From an uncultured Robinsoniella sp. (GTDB lineage Bacteria > Bacillota > Clostridia > Lachnospirales > Lachnospiraceae), in assembly GCA_900539655.1 (NCBI GenBank), contig UQCR01000030.1:1-59289 (forward strand): a stretch of 59,289 nt of DNA, read 5' to 3'. Each line of letters begins with the position of its first letter. Position 1 is the stretch's first letter. A program made the translations under genes and the position numbers. Positions 43,401 to 51,471 of the stretch are shown here, piece by piece. The notes under the pieces were generated by a model, which was given only the letters and a program-made list of their open reading frames with translations, had not been told where the DNA came from and did not search any database.

Positions 43401-44664
43401 TGGAGGAAAATCCAAAGGCAATAAAGTGACGATGTATGTACTGTTAAGTGAAAATAAGAAAGCCTCCAACGAAAAAATAGCGGAAGAGATTAAAGACAGG
43501 ACGAAGGACTTTCCCTGTGAAATTGAGGTAGAGACTTCCAGCATGGATATGTCGGCATTGGGCGGCAGCGGCGTATCCATAAAGATTAAGGGGCGTGAAC
43601 TGGATACAATCAAGCAAATTGCATCTGATGTTGCAGATATCGTGAAAGAGGTAAAAGGTACACAGGACGTGTCAGACGGAATTGAAGAGAAGACCCAGGA
43701 AATGCGCCTGGTTGTAGATAAGACGGCTGCTTCCGAATATCAGCTGACAGTTGCCCAGGTCTTCCAGTATCTCCAGGGAAAGCTGGCAGAAGCCAAATCG
43801 GCAACCACCATATCTGCAGACGCCAAAGACTATTCGGTGATGGTGGTAGATGGTGCGGATAAGGCCCTTACCAGGGAGGAGATTAAAAAACTGCGTATTA
43901 CGGGAAAAGATGCGGAAGGAAAAGATAAAGATTTGCCGCTTATGGATATCGTGAAATTTGTGGATACAGAAGGCTTTACTTCTATTAACAGAGAGGCGCA
44001 GACCCGCTATGTAACCGTATCAGCCGGACTTGACAAAGATGCGAATATCGGTATTGTATCGGAGGAGATAAATAAAAAGCTGGCTGATTACCAGGTTCCA
44101 AAAGGATATACCGTAGAGATGGCAGGTGAGGACCAGACGATCAATGAGTCTATGACGGAAGTATATAAAATGCTGGGCCTTGCAGTGGTATTTATGTATC
44201 TGATTATGGTTGCACAGTTTCAGTCTCTGCTGTCACCATTTATCATCATGTTTACCATACCCCTTGCGTTTACAGGCGGTTTATTCGGGCTGTTCCTTAC
44301 CAATAATCCGGTCAGTGTCATAGCTATGATCGGGTTCGTAATGCTCTCCGGGATTATTGTAAACAATGGTATTGTTCTGGTTGATTATATTAACCAGCTG
44401 AGAAAAGGCGGTATGGAGAAGAAAGAAGCAATTGTGGAAGCCGGGATGACCAGGCTGCGTCCGATTATTATGACGGCACTTACTACCGTTTTGGGACTTT
44501 CCACCATGGCTATGGGAATCGGCATGGGATCCGATATGGTCCAGCCAATGGCTATAGTAACCATAGGCGGCCTGATTTACGGAACACTGCTGACTCTGGT
44601 GGTGGTTCCCTGTATTTATGATATATTTAACAGAAAAGAAGACATCACAGAGGAGGAGATATAG
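40468..44664 (+). CDS. RND-family exporter with long coiled-coil insert
   Basis: A 1,398-residue membrane transporter of the SwrC/AcrB superfamily. It begins MISRYSVKRPYTVVVAVVLV with the first membrane helix. The first porter loop is interrupted at about residues 198-565 by a heptad-rich, Gln/Glu/Lys-rich coiled coil (for example KAQNKIDDGKKQLESGQKEL). Helices 2-6 follow, with the proton-relay region GVGMLVDNSIVVIENIYRL, and the second half repeats the layout (GFVMLSGIIVNNGIVLVDYI). ATG 40468 has AAGGAGG upstream; the in-frame 40357 start would lie in the terminator. It probably exports a lipid-like or toxic compound without an outer-membrane partner. The TetR gene begins at the next base. 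Confidence 0.92.
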   Translation: MISRYSVKRPYTVVVAVVLVIILGVVSFLNMKTDLLPDMTLPYAIVMTTYPGASPEEVETMVTRPVEQAMATISNIENVTSVSSENVSQVILEFSQSANMDAVTIEMRESLDQIKGYWDDSVGSPIIMKLNPDMMPIMVAAVEAGDMSSLELTELVENKLLPELESIEGVASASTSGDVKEDIKVVIQQDKVDAVNQKIISSLDAKFVDAKAEMDKAQNKIDDGKKQLESGQKELADQTANAEAQISSGKDELLKNEVQIDTALASIAEKQQTLETSRTVIEALETQLAQGQAELAAKESELAKSEAELEKKAEELKDSASQMKNLPEQIKELETQIQQITDAQTALNQAKEKLPVLRKAEEELTKALEQLQAMGDLAPADKMEELEKQLQQTEAGIRAIEDGLKKMGIEESQIDDKLKELGEAKATLTQSKALLEKAAEASGDIDQTAVGEALIEEGKKQATKGKEQIEVLKSQLGALQDQITNGKAQLDEGASQLETAKEQLETAKVQIATGQATVAEALEELNRQKVTATIELAAGKAELSSGEKELKSAKDQLDTQRDAAYDKADLDQIVTVDMVKGILAAQNFTMPAGYVTEDGVDYLVRVGDKITEVEDLSGLVLMDMHIDGIEPVKLSDVADVAVTDNSDEVYAKINGHAGILFTMQKQSGYSTGEVSDRIKARFEELTQTNPQAHFITLMDQGVYIDLVVDSVLQNMIMGGVLAILVLFLFLKSFRPTLVIAFSIPISIMTAIVLMYFSGITLNVISLSGLALGVGMLVDNSIVVIENIYRLRTEGLPVKKAAVEGARQVAGAIAASTLTTICVFAPIVFTKGITRQLFVDMGLTIAFSLLASLAVALTLVPMMGAGLLKNTAEKQSKVLNRLIGGYGKIIKLALRFKPVVLIGSVVLLVLSGVLAVSRGTAFMAEMESTQMNVSLKMPDEATLKDTGKMSDKVMEEIRNIQDVSDVGAMAGNSGISMFGGGKSKGNKVTMYVLLSENKKASNEKIAEEIKDRTKDFPCEIEVETSSMDMSALGGSGVSIKIKGRELDTIKQIASDVADIVKEVKGTQDVSDGIEEKTQEMRLVVDKTAASEYQLTVAQVFQYLQGKLAEAKSATTISADAKDYSVMVVDGADKALTREEIKKLRITGKDAEGKDKDLPLMDIVKFVDTEGFTSINREAQTRYVTVSAGLDKDANIGIVSEEINKKLADYQVPKGYTVEMAGEDQTINESMTEVYKMLGLAVVFMYLIMVAQFQSLLSPFIIMFTIPLAFTGGLFGLFLTNNPVSVIAMIGFVMLSGIIVNNGIVLVDYINQLRKGGMEKKEAIVEAGMTRLRPIIMTALTTVLGLSTMAMGIGMGSDMVQPMAIVTIGGLIYGTLLTLVVVPCIYDIFNRKEDITEEEI

Positions 44665-45294
44665 ATGGATGCAGGAAGGTTACAGGAATTGCTGCAGCTA
44701 AATGCCCCAAAGGTCACAGCAATGTATGAGGCGGTAAATGAACTGGTACTGGAAGGGATGAGTTTACATTCCATTAAAGTATCCGACATTACACAGAAAG
44801 CGGGCATCGGAAAAGGTACGGCGTATGACTATTTTCAAAGTAAAGAGGAAATTATAACAAAGGCAATTCTTTACAATATCCATAAAAGCATCTGTGATAT
44901 GGCACACTGTGTCATGGAAAAAGATTGTTTTTCGGATAAAATTTACGAGATTCTGAACAATATGGAGAAAAATTATAAGACCAGAAGAAGCTGGCTCCAG
45001 TATCTGTGTTTCCATGTACAGTCAATCACAATGGAGCAGGAGCATCTGGAAAGCATACTGAAGCTGGAAGGATATGACATAGGGCTGCGCTGCTTTGTTA
45101 CGGAGTTGGTGGATCAGGCTTATAAAGAAAAGCTCATTCCCAGGCAGCTATCCTATTACCGGGCAGCAGTAGGGCTGTTTCCGCAGATAACTGCATTTTG
45201 GTACTATCTGGACGGAAAAGCGGGTACCGATGAGGTGAGTTTGGAAGAAGCTAAGCAGATTGCATATGAAAACGTATTAAAAGTCTGGAGATAG
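44665..45294 (+). CDS. TetR-family regulator of the RND exporter
   Basis: A 209-residue cytoplasmic regulator. The N-terminal HTH is ISDITQKAGIGKGTAYDYF-like (VSDITQKAGIGKGTAYDYFQ), preceded by AVNELVLEGMSLHSIK. The rest is a helical ligand-binding domain. The ATG follows the exporter's TAG with no gap, and AGGAGG lies in the exporter's last codons. Likely represses the operon through the site at 40389-40404. Confidence 0.93.
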   Translation: MDAGRLQELLQLNAPKVTAMYEAVNELVLEGMSLHSIKVSDITQKAGIGKGTAYDYFQSKEEIITKAILYNIHKSICDMAHCVMEKDCFSDKIYEILNNMEKNYKTRRSWLQYLCFHVQSITMEQEHLESILKLEGYDIGLRCFVTELVDQAYKEKLIPRQLSYYRAAVGLFPQITAFWYYLDGKAGTDEVSLEEAKQIAYENVLKVWR

Positions 45295-45324
45295 AGCAAA
45301 ATTGCACCTTTCCTAACAAAAACC

Positions 45325-45353
45325 TTGTATGTTTTGTATTTATTTGGTATAAT
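45325..45353 (+). promoter_or_regulatory. Promoter of the phosphofructokinase gene
   Basis: TTGTAT (45325-45330) and TATAAT (45348-45353) are separated by exactly 17 bases, 45 bases before the ATG. Confidence 0.75.
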
Positions 45354-45397
45354 AGCAACTATAAATTTGTGCAGAATGCGAGGACGGAGGTATTGAC

Positions 45398-46627
45398 ATG
45401 AAAAGAAATGTTATTGTAGGACAATCGGGGGGCCCCACAGCAGTTATTAATTCCAGTTTAGCTGGTGTATATAAAACTGCAAGGGACAGGGGATTTCATA
45501 AAGTGTTTGGTATGCTTCACGGAATTCAGGGATTTTTAGATGAGAAATACATAGATCTCTCTAAATATATAAAGAATGATCTGGATATTGAATTATTGAA
45601 GAGAACTCCATCGGCTTATCTGGGATCCTGCCGTTATAAACTGCCGGAAATACACGAAGATAAAGATATCTATGAGAAGATATTTGAGATCTTAAACAGG
45701 CTTGAAATTGACAGCTTTATCTATATCGGCGGAAATGATTCCATGGATACCATTAAGAAACTTTCCGATTATGCAATACTTACGGGACAGTCGCAGAAAT
45801 TTGTGGGCGTGCCGAAAACTATTGACAATGACCTGGCACTTACCGATCACACCCCTGGTTTTGGCAGTGCAGCAAAGTATATTGGTACATCCACAAAAGA
45901 AGTGATCCGGGACGGACTGGGACTTTCTTACCAGAAGGTCATTGTTACAATTATCGAGATTATGGGTAGAAATGCAGGATGGCTCACCGGTGCAGCAGCA
46001 CTTTCCAAAGGAGAAGATTGTGATGGACCTGACTTGATCTATCTGCCGGAGCTTCCCTTTGATGTGTCAAAGTTTTTAGATAAAATACGTTCCCTGATCA
46101 AGAAAAAACATTCTATCGTGGTAGCGGTTTCCGAAGGTATTAAATTAGCGGATGGAAGGTATGTATGTGAACTTTCCCAGAATTCCGATTATGTGGATGC
46201 ATTTGGGCATAAGCAGTTAAGCGGAACGGCTGACTATCTGGCGAATTTGATTTCTGCAGAGATTGGTTGTAAGACAAGAGGCGTGGAATTCAGCACGCTG
46301 CAAAGGAGTGCATCCCATGTGGCATCCAGAGTGGATATTAATGAAGCTTTTATGGTTGGCGGTGCTGCGGTAAAAGCAGCGGATGAAGGAGACACCGGAA
46401 AAATGGTTGTCATTGACCGTGTATCGGATGATCCATACCAGTGTGCAACCGGAATATATGATGTGCACAAGATTGCAAATGATGAAAAGCTGGTTCCAAG
46501 AGAATGGATCTCGAAAGATGGAACTTATGTCACCAATGAATTCCTGGCTTATGTAAAGCCTCTGGTACAGGGAGATTATCCACCGGTAATGGTAGACGGA
46601 ATCCCAAGACATTTGGTTTATAAATAA
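45398..46627 (+). CDS. Phosphofructokinase, predicted PPi-dependent
   Basis: A 409-residue cytoplasmic enzyme phosphorylating fructose 6-phosphate. It has the PFK start VGQSGGPTAVINSSLAG and TIDNDL. At the donor-determining sites it has IGGNDSMDT (Asn113-Asp114) and VPKTIDND (Lys140). Asp at the first site and Lys at the second are the pattern of PPi-dependent enzymes, against Gly/Gly in ATP enzymes. Asn113 replaces the Asp usually seen in GGD. Longer than the 320-residue bacterial ATP form. GGAGG precedes the ATG. The next gene is pyruvate phosphate dikinase, another PPi-linked enzyme. Confidence 0.9.
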   Translation: MKRNVIVGQSGGPTAVINSSLAGVYKTARDRGFHKVFGMLHGIQGFLDEKYIDLSKYIKNDLDIELLKRTPSAYLGSCRYKLPEIHEDKDIYEKIFEILNRLEIDSFIYIGGNDSMDTIKKLSDYAILTGQSQKFVGVPKTIDNDLALTDHTPGFGSAAKYIGTSTKEVIRDGLGLSYQKVIVTIIEIMGRNAGWLTGAAALSKGEDCDGPDLIYLPELPFDVSKFLDKIRSLIKKKHSIVVAVSEGIKLADGRYVCELSQNSDYVDAFGHKQLSGTADYLANLISAEIGCKTRGVEFSTLQRSASHVASRVDINEAFMVGGAAVKAADEGDTGKMVVIDRVSDDPYQCATGIYDVHKIANDEKLVPREWISKDGTYVTNEFLAYVKPLVQGDYPPVMVDGIPRHLVYK

Positions 46628-46653
46628 AAAAAGTGTAACATATTGTAAATACT

Positions 46654-46748
46654 ATAAGCTCTGACGCGACAAAAAACAGCGGCAGGGCTTATATTTTTGC
46701 GGGATTACTGAAAAAAATACGCAATAACAGGTTATTAATGCGGTTTTT
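46654..46748 (+). terminator. Terminator(s) between phosphofructokinase and PPDK genes
   Basis: A first hairpin has arms 46654-46663 (ATAAGCTCTG) and 46683-46692 with one G-U pair, then ATTTTT. A second, weaker one (about 46711-46748) pairs CGCA with TGCG inside A-run/T-run arms. Together they isolate the two genes. Confidence 0.7.
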
Positions 46749-46751
46749 CAC

Positions 46752-46779
46752 TTGACTAGAATCGGATATGTGTTAAAAT
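46752..46779 (+). promoter_or_regulatory. Promoter of ppdK
   Basis: TTGACT (46752-46757) and TAAAAT (46774-46779) are 16 bases apart. The leader to the ATG is about 90 bases, with AGGAGG near its end. No riboswitch recognised in the leader. Confidence 0.7.
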
Positions 46780-46875
46780 AAAACTGTGCGCAAAGCTCGC
46801 AGATATGGTAGTTATGCAGAGATCAGATACTCTGTACTAACATATACAAATACATTTTAGGAGGAATTAGTAAAA

Positions 46876-49497
46876 ATGGCAAAATGGGTTTACTTATTCA
46901 AAGAAGGAAACGCAAGTATGAAAAACCTTCTTGGTGGAAAAGGTGCTAACTTAGCTGAAATGACTAACTTAGGACTTCCAATCCCTCAAGGTTTCACCGT
47001 TACGACAGAAGCTTGTACAGACTATTACAATAGCGGCAAGAAGATTACAGAAGAAGTACAGGATCAGATTTTCAAAGCAATCGGAGAACTGGAAAAAATC
47101 CAGGGCAAAACATTTGGTGACAATGAAGATCCATTATTAGTATCTGTACGTTCAGGAGCAAGAGCTTCTATGCCAGGTATGATGGATACAATTCTTAACT
47201 TAGGTTTAAATGATGTTGCAGTAGAAGGATTCGCTAAGAAAACTGGCAATCCAAGATTTGCTTATGATTCTTATAGAAGATTTATTCAGATGTTCTCAGA
47301 CGTAGTTATGGAAATGAGCAAAACTTTCTTCGAAGGTATCTTAACAGATGTTAAAGAAGAAAAAGGCGCTAAATTCGATACAGATCTTACAGCTGAAGAT
47401 TTACAGGAAGTTATCGCAAAATATAAAGCAATCTACAAAGAAAAAATGGGTGAAGAATTCCCACAGGATCCTAAGATTCAGTTAATGGAAGCTGTTAAAG
47501 CAGTATTCCGTTCATGGGACAACCCACGTGCTATCGTATACCGCCGTATGAACGATATCCCTGGAAGCTGGGGAACAGCTGTAAACGTACAGGCTATGGT
47601 ATTTGGTAACATGGGCGAAACATCCGGAACAGGTGTTGCATTTACACGTAACCCATCTACCGGTGACAATGGTATCTACGGTGAATACTTAATCAACGCT
47701 CAGGGTGAAGACGTTGTTGCTGGTATCCGTACACCACAGCCAATTTCCAAATTAGCAGAAGATTTACCAGAATGCTATGAAGAATTCATGGCAATCGCTA
47801 AAAAATTAGAGAACCATTATCGTGATATGCAGGATATGGAATTCACAATCCAGGAAGGTAAATTATACTTCTTACAGACACGTAACGGTAAGAGAACAGC
47901 TCCGGCAGCTCTGAAGATCGCTTGTGATTTAGTTGATGAAGGCAAAATCACCAGAGAAGAAGCAGTTTGCAGAATCGAAGCAAAATCTCTGGATCAGTTA
48001 TTACATCCTACCTTTAATGCAGCAGCATTAAAAGCAGGCGAAGTTATCGGATCTGCTCTTCCAGCATCTCCAGGTGCAGCAGCAGGTAAAGTATACTTCA
48101 CAGCAGACGAAGCAAAAGCAGCTCACGAAGCTGGTGAAAGAGTTATCTTAGTTCGTCTTGAGACATCCCCTGAAGATATCGAAGGTATGCATGCAGCTGA
48201 AGGTATCTTAACAGTACGTGGCGGTATGACATCTCACGCAGCAGTAGTTGCACGTGGTATGGGTACAGCTTGTGTATCTGGTTGTGGAGAAATCAAAATT
48301 GATGAAGAAGCAAAATATTTCGAACTTGGCGGACACAAAATCGTAGAAGGAGATTTCATTTCCTTAGACGGTTCTACAGGTAAGATCTATTTAGGCGACA
48401 TCGCTACAGAAGAAGCATCCGTAAGCGGAGACTTCGGAAGAATTATGAGATGGGCTGATAAATTCAAGACATTAAAAGTTAGAACAAATGCAGATACTCC
48501 TGCAGATACAGAAAACGCTGTTAAATTAGGAGCTGAAGGTATCGGTCTTTGCCGTACAGAGCATATGTTCTTTGAAGCTGACAGAATTCCTAAGATCCGT
48601 AAAATGATCCTTTCTGACAGTGTAGAAGCAAGAGAAGAAGCTCTTAACGAATTAATCCCATTCCAGAAAGCAGACTTCAAAGCAATGTATGAAGTTCTGG
48701 AAGGAAAGCCAATGACAGTTCGTTACTTAGATCCGCCTCTTCATGAGTTCGTTCCTACTGATGCAGAAGATATCGCTGCATTAGCAAAAGATATGGGCTT
48801 AACACCTGAAGAAGTAAAAGCTAAATGCGATGACTTACATGAATTCAACCCAATGATGGGACACAGAGGATGCCGTCTTGCTGTGACTTACCCTGAAATT
48901 GCAAGAATGCAGACAAGAGCCGTAATGGAAGCTGCTATCGAAGTTAAAGCTGAAAAAGGTTTCAATGTAGTTCCTGAAATCATGATCCCATTAGTTGGCG
49001 ATAAAACAGAATTAAAATTCGTTAAAGATGTTGTTGTAGAAACAGCAGAAAAAGTAAAAGAAGAAAAAGGATCTGACATCGTTTACCACATCGGTACTAT
49101 GATCGAAATCCCAAGAGCAGCTTTACTTGCTAACGAAATTGCTGAAGAAGCTGAATTCTTCTCATTCGGAACAAACGATTTAACACAGATGACATTTGGA
49201 TTCTCACGTGATGATGCAGGTAAGTTCTTAGATGCTTACTACAAAGCAAAAATCTACGAATCAGATCCATTTGCAAGATTAGATCAGAGTGGTGTTGGCC
49301 AGTTAGTAGAAATGGCAGTTAAGAAAGGCCGTTCAACTAATGCTGGTATCAAACTTGGTATCTGTGGAGAACACGGTGGAGATCCTTCATCCGTAGAATT
49401 CTGCCACAAGATTGGCTTGAGCTATGTATCCTGCTCACCATTCCGTGTACCAATCGCTAGATTAGCAGCAGCACAGGCAGCGTTGAATAATAAATAA
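46876..49497 (+). CDS. ppdK: Pyruvate, phosphate dikinase
   Basis: An 873-residue cytoplasmic enzyme interconverting phosphoenolpyruvate, AMP and PPi with pyruvate, ATP and phosphate. The N-terminal nucleotide-binding domain begins WVYLFKEGNASMKNLLGGKG. The swivelling domain has the phospho-acceptor His454 in GGMTSHAAVVARGMG. The C-terminal barrel has LPLHEF-like PPLHEFVP and catalytic Cys830 in GICGEHGGDP. Length is standard. Codons are strongly biased to a preferred set compared with neighbours, a sign of very high expression. Confidence 0.97.
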   Translation: MAKWVYLFKEGNASMKNLLGGKGANLAEMTNLGLPIPQGFTVTTEACTDYYNSGKKITEEVQDQIFKAIGELEKIQGKTFGDNEDPLLVSVRSGARASMPGMMDTILNLGLNDVAVEGFAKKTGNPRFAYDSYRRFIQMFSDVVMEMSKTFFEGILTDVKEEKGAKFDTDLTAEDLQEVIAKYKAIYKEKMGEEFPQDPKIQLMEAVKAVFRSWDNPRAIVYRRMNDIPGSWGTAVNVQAMVFGNMGETSGTGVAFTRNPSTGDNGIYGEYLINAQGEDVVAGIRTPQPISKLAEDLPECYEEFMAIAKKLENHYRDMQDMEFTIQEGKLYFLQTRNGKRTAPAALKIACDLVDEGKITREEAVCRIEAKSLDQLLHPTFNAAALKAGEVIGSALPASPGAAAGKVYFTADEAKAAHEAGERVILVRLETSPEDIEGMHAAEGILTVRGGMTSHAAVVARGMGTACVSGCGEIKIDEEAKYFELGGHKIVEGDFISLDGSTGKIYLGDIATEEASVSGDFGRIMRWADKFKTLKVRTNADTPADTENAVKLGAEGIGLCRTEHMFFEADRIPKIRKMILSDSVEAREEALNELIPFQKADFKAMYEVLEGKPMTVRYLDPPLHEFVPTDAEDIAALAKDMGLTPEEVKAKCDDLHEFNPMMGHRGCRLAVTYPEIARMQTRAVMEAAIEVKAEKGFNVVPEIMIPLVGDKTELKFVKDVVVETAEKVKEEKGSDIVYHIGTMIEIPRAALLANEIAEEAEFFSFGTNDLTQMTFGFSRDDAGKFLDAYYKAKIYESDPFARLDQSGVGQLVEMAVKKGRSTNAGIKLGICGEHGGDPSSVEFCHKIGLSYVSCSPFRVPIARLAAAQAALNNK

Positions 49498-49513
49498 GAA
49501 TTGCTATTAGTTG

Positions 49514-49634
49514 TTGTCACGGGGTAACCATATTATCGTCCGGTGCGAGAAAATGGTTATCCTCTGACAAACGAATAGTAATAAGAATAGACTTCGAGGT
49601 CTGGAAAAAATTCTAAATCTTGGGGTCTTTTTTT
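49514..49634 (+). terminator. Hairpins and terminator after ppdK
   Basis: GGGTAACCAT and ATGGTTATCC form a first stem (about 49523-49555). A second stem with arms 49589-49598 and 49619-49628, using several G-U pairs, is followed by T7 (49628-49634) and is the likely terminator. Confidence 0.75.
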
Positions 49635-49736
49635 GTAAAATTTTATGCTAAATAAATTACATGACAACTGCATAACACGGTGATATAATATGGCTATAGA
49701 GTGGCAATAATATTATTTAAAAGGCGGTGAGTTGAT

Positions 49737-50009
49737 ATGAAAAATTATTATAGCACGATTGACAATGTGGTACTTACATTTTCAGATGTAGAAGAAGATA
49801 AAAATGGTTTTGATTCGATAACATTTCGCTTTGAACGTTCTAATGAGAATGGATTTGACTTTGCAGAGGGGGCTTTGCCAGAAAATCAGATTTATAAAAC
49901 TTATGGATTTTCAGAAGATGAACTGATGCAGATGCAAGAATATTTGAAAAATAACAGCTTTCTTATTTGGGAAATTGCAAGCGAAAAAGGGGGAAAGCAA
50001 AGTGCCTAA
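49737..50009 (+). CDS. Small protein of unknown function, possible antitoxin-like partner
   Basis: A 90-residue acidic protein beginning MKNYYSTIDNVVLTFSDVEE, with no membrane segment or known motif that I recognise. GGCGG lies upstream. Its last 8 bases overlap the start of a cut-short DUF4160 gene. The pair has the size and layout of a toxin-antitoxin or similar two-gene unit, but that is inference from arrangement alone. Confidence 0.7.
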   Translation: MKNYYSTIDNVVLTFSDVEEDKNGFDSITFRFERSNENGFDFAEGALPENQIYKTYGFSEDELMQMQEYLKNNSFLIWEIASEKGGKQSA

Positions 50010-50121
50010 AGCCTTACTTGATTTCTTGGGATATACATTTTATTTTTACTCTAATGAAAATGAAGAGCCTATTCATATTCATGTAGCTAAAGGTAAACCG
50101 TCTGAAAATTCTACGAAATGA
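50002..50121 (+). pseudogene. Truncated DUF4160 protein
   Basis: A 39-codon frame starting with GTG at 50002 reads KALLDFLGYTFYFYSNENEE then PIHIHVAKG, the N-terminal half of DUF4160 proteins (FYF-Y-N...P-HIHV). It stops at TGA 50119-50121, where full-length members continue about 40 residues. The stop lies at the start of the terminator stem, suggesting a deletion joined the gene to downstream DNA. Confidence 0.65.
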
Positions 50122-50163
50122 CTGTTAAAGGAAGATTATGAAATCTGACTTTAACAGTCTTTT
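50120..50163 (+). terminator. Terminator of the DUF4160 unit
   Basis: Arms 50120-50130 (GACTGTTAAAG) and 50149-50159 pair perfectly, followed by T4. Confidence 0.85.
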
Positions 50164-50205
50164 ACTGATAATTCTAAATAGGGAACTAAAATAAAGATTT
50201 TCCAA

Positions 50206-51231
50206 TCATATCATATCCCCGGTAATGATTTCCACCGGAATCTCATAAAACCGGTCTTTTGGAGTCTGTTCTTTTACAAGATAGTCAAATAGAACTTTGA
50301 TAAGCTGGTAGCCTTGCTCTATTGCACTTTGGCCCAGAACAAAATCAACAACACCGTTTTTTAATAAAGTACTTGACTCTGGGAGCAAATCATGGCATAT
50401 TACTTTTATACGACTCTTATTATTGGAAAGAGACAGAGCGCTGGCAACGCCGGCAATTCCTCCTCCAGCCAGATAAATGCCTTTCAGGTCAGGGTATTTA
50501 TTGCAATATTCAAGTGTAATCCGGAAGGCATCTTCTTTTCGGTCCTGGTTTTCCTGAATATCAACGATGGAAAGGGGAATTTTACTCTCAGCAATCCGTG
50601 TAATAAATCCCGACAGGCGGTCCTGATGGCAGGACAGGTTTTTTGTACTGATAATTACACCGATGTCCCCTTTTTCCGGAATAATTTTTTCCATAAGTCC
50701 AGCGGCAATTCTGCCGCCTTTACAGTGGTTCTGCCCGATAAAACAAATCTCCTCAATCCCCTCTAACCTGGAATTAAATGTTACAACTGCAGTTCCTTCC
50801 TTCGCAATTTGATTGATCTTAGCCTTAACCTGGGCATCATCCATAGGCAGAACAGCCAGACCGGAAATATTCATTGCCTGAAATTCATTCAGGATACTCA
50901 TTAATTCAATGGGGTCTAAAGATGTCAGCATTTTAACCGTAACATCGATGCCAAAGTGCGTAAATTCTTTTTCTGCCCTTCGGATACCTTTTAACGTATA
51001 TTGTATGTAGGTGTTATATTCTGGTGTTAGTATAATACCCAGTTTATATGGATTTTTACTGTTTACCAGAGCCTTTCCGATCAGGTTGGGCTGATAATTT
51101 AACTCTTTTAAAATAGTCAGTATACGCTCTTCTGTTTCTTTCTTTACACCCGGCCGGTGATGTATCACTTTATCAACAGTTGCACGTGACACATTTGCCA
51201 GATCCGCGATTTCCTTGATGGTAACGGCCAT
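50206..51231 (-). CDS. LacI-family regulator of the ketose operon
   Basis: A 341-residue cytoplasmic repressor. The N-terminal HTH is TIKEIADLANVSRATVDKVI with a hinge at about 45-60. The sugar-binding domain from about 62 (YKLGIILTPEYNTYIQYTLK) resembles periplasmic binding proteins of the ribose type, including LKGIYLAGGGIAGVASAL. AAGGAAG precedes the ATG. It is divergent from the epimerase operon and probably senses the imported sugar or a product. I could not find a convincing palindromic operator between the genes. Confidence 0.92.
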   Translation of the reverse strand: MAVTIKEIADLANVSRATVDKVIHHRPGVKKETEERILTILKELNYQPNLIGKALVNSKNPYKLGIILTPEYNTYIQYTLKGIRRAEKEFTHFGIDVTVKMLTSLDPIELMSILNEFQAMNISGLAVLPMDDAQVKAKINQIAKEGTAVVTFNSRLEGIEEICFIGQNHCKGGRIAAGLMEKIIPEKGDIGVIISTKNLSCHQDRLSGFITRIAESKIPLSIVDIQENQDRKEDAFRITLEYCNKYPDLKGIYLAGGGIAGVASALSLSNNKSRIKVICHDLLPESSTLLKNGVVDFVLGQSAIEQGYQLIKVLFDYLVKEQTPKDRFYEIPVEIITGDMI

Positions 51232-51396
51232 AATTTCAACTTCCTTTCAGGCAATCTCTCTTTTTTTCATATTAACATAAATTATCTGTGATGTCTATCC
51301 TTTCCAATACTGAATAATTGCGCTGGTATACCTGGAAAAAGGCAATTTGGTATTTAGTAACAAATTCCAGAGTGAAATATAGGTAAAATTAAACTA

Positions 51397-51425
51397 TTGA
51401 TATAAAATCTGTTGCGTGTTATGAT
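51397..51425 (+). promoter_or_regulatory. Promoter of the epimerase-kinase-transport operon
   Basis: TTGATA (51397-51402) and TATGAT (51420-51425) are 17 bases apart, 47 bases before the ATG. A direct repeat GAGCAC-GAGCAC just downstream (about 51439-51450) may be part of an operator. Confidence 0.7.
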
Positions 51426-51471
51426 TTATTTACAAAATGAGCACGAGCACAATTTGAAAGGAGATTAAAAA

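Noticed and set aside
46780..46875. Riboswitch in the ppdK leader
   Set aside because: The leader is about 90 bases with only short pairings (GCGC-AAAGCTCGC area); no known aptamer pattern.
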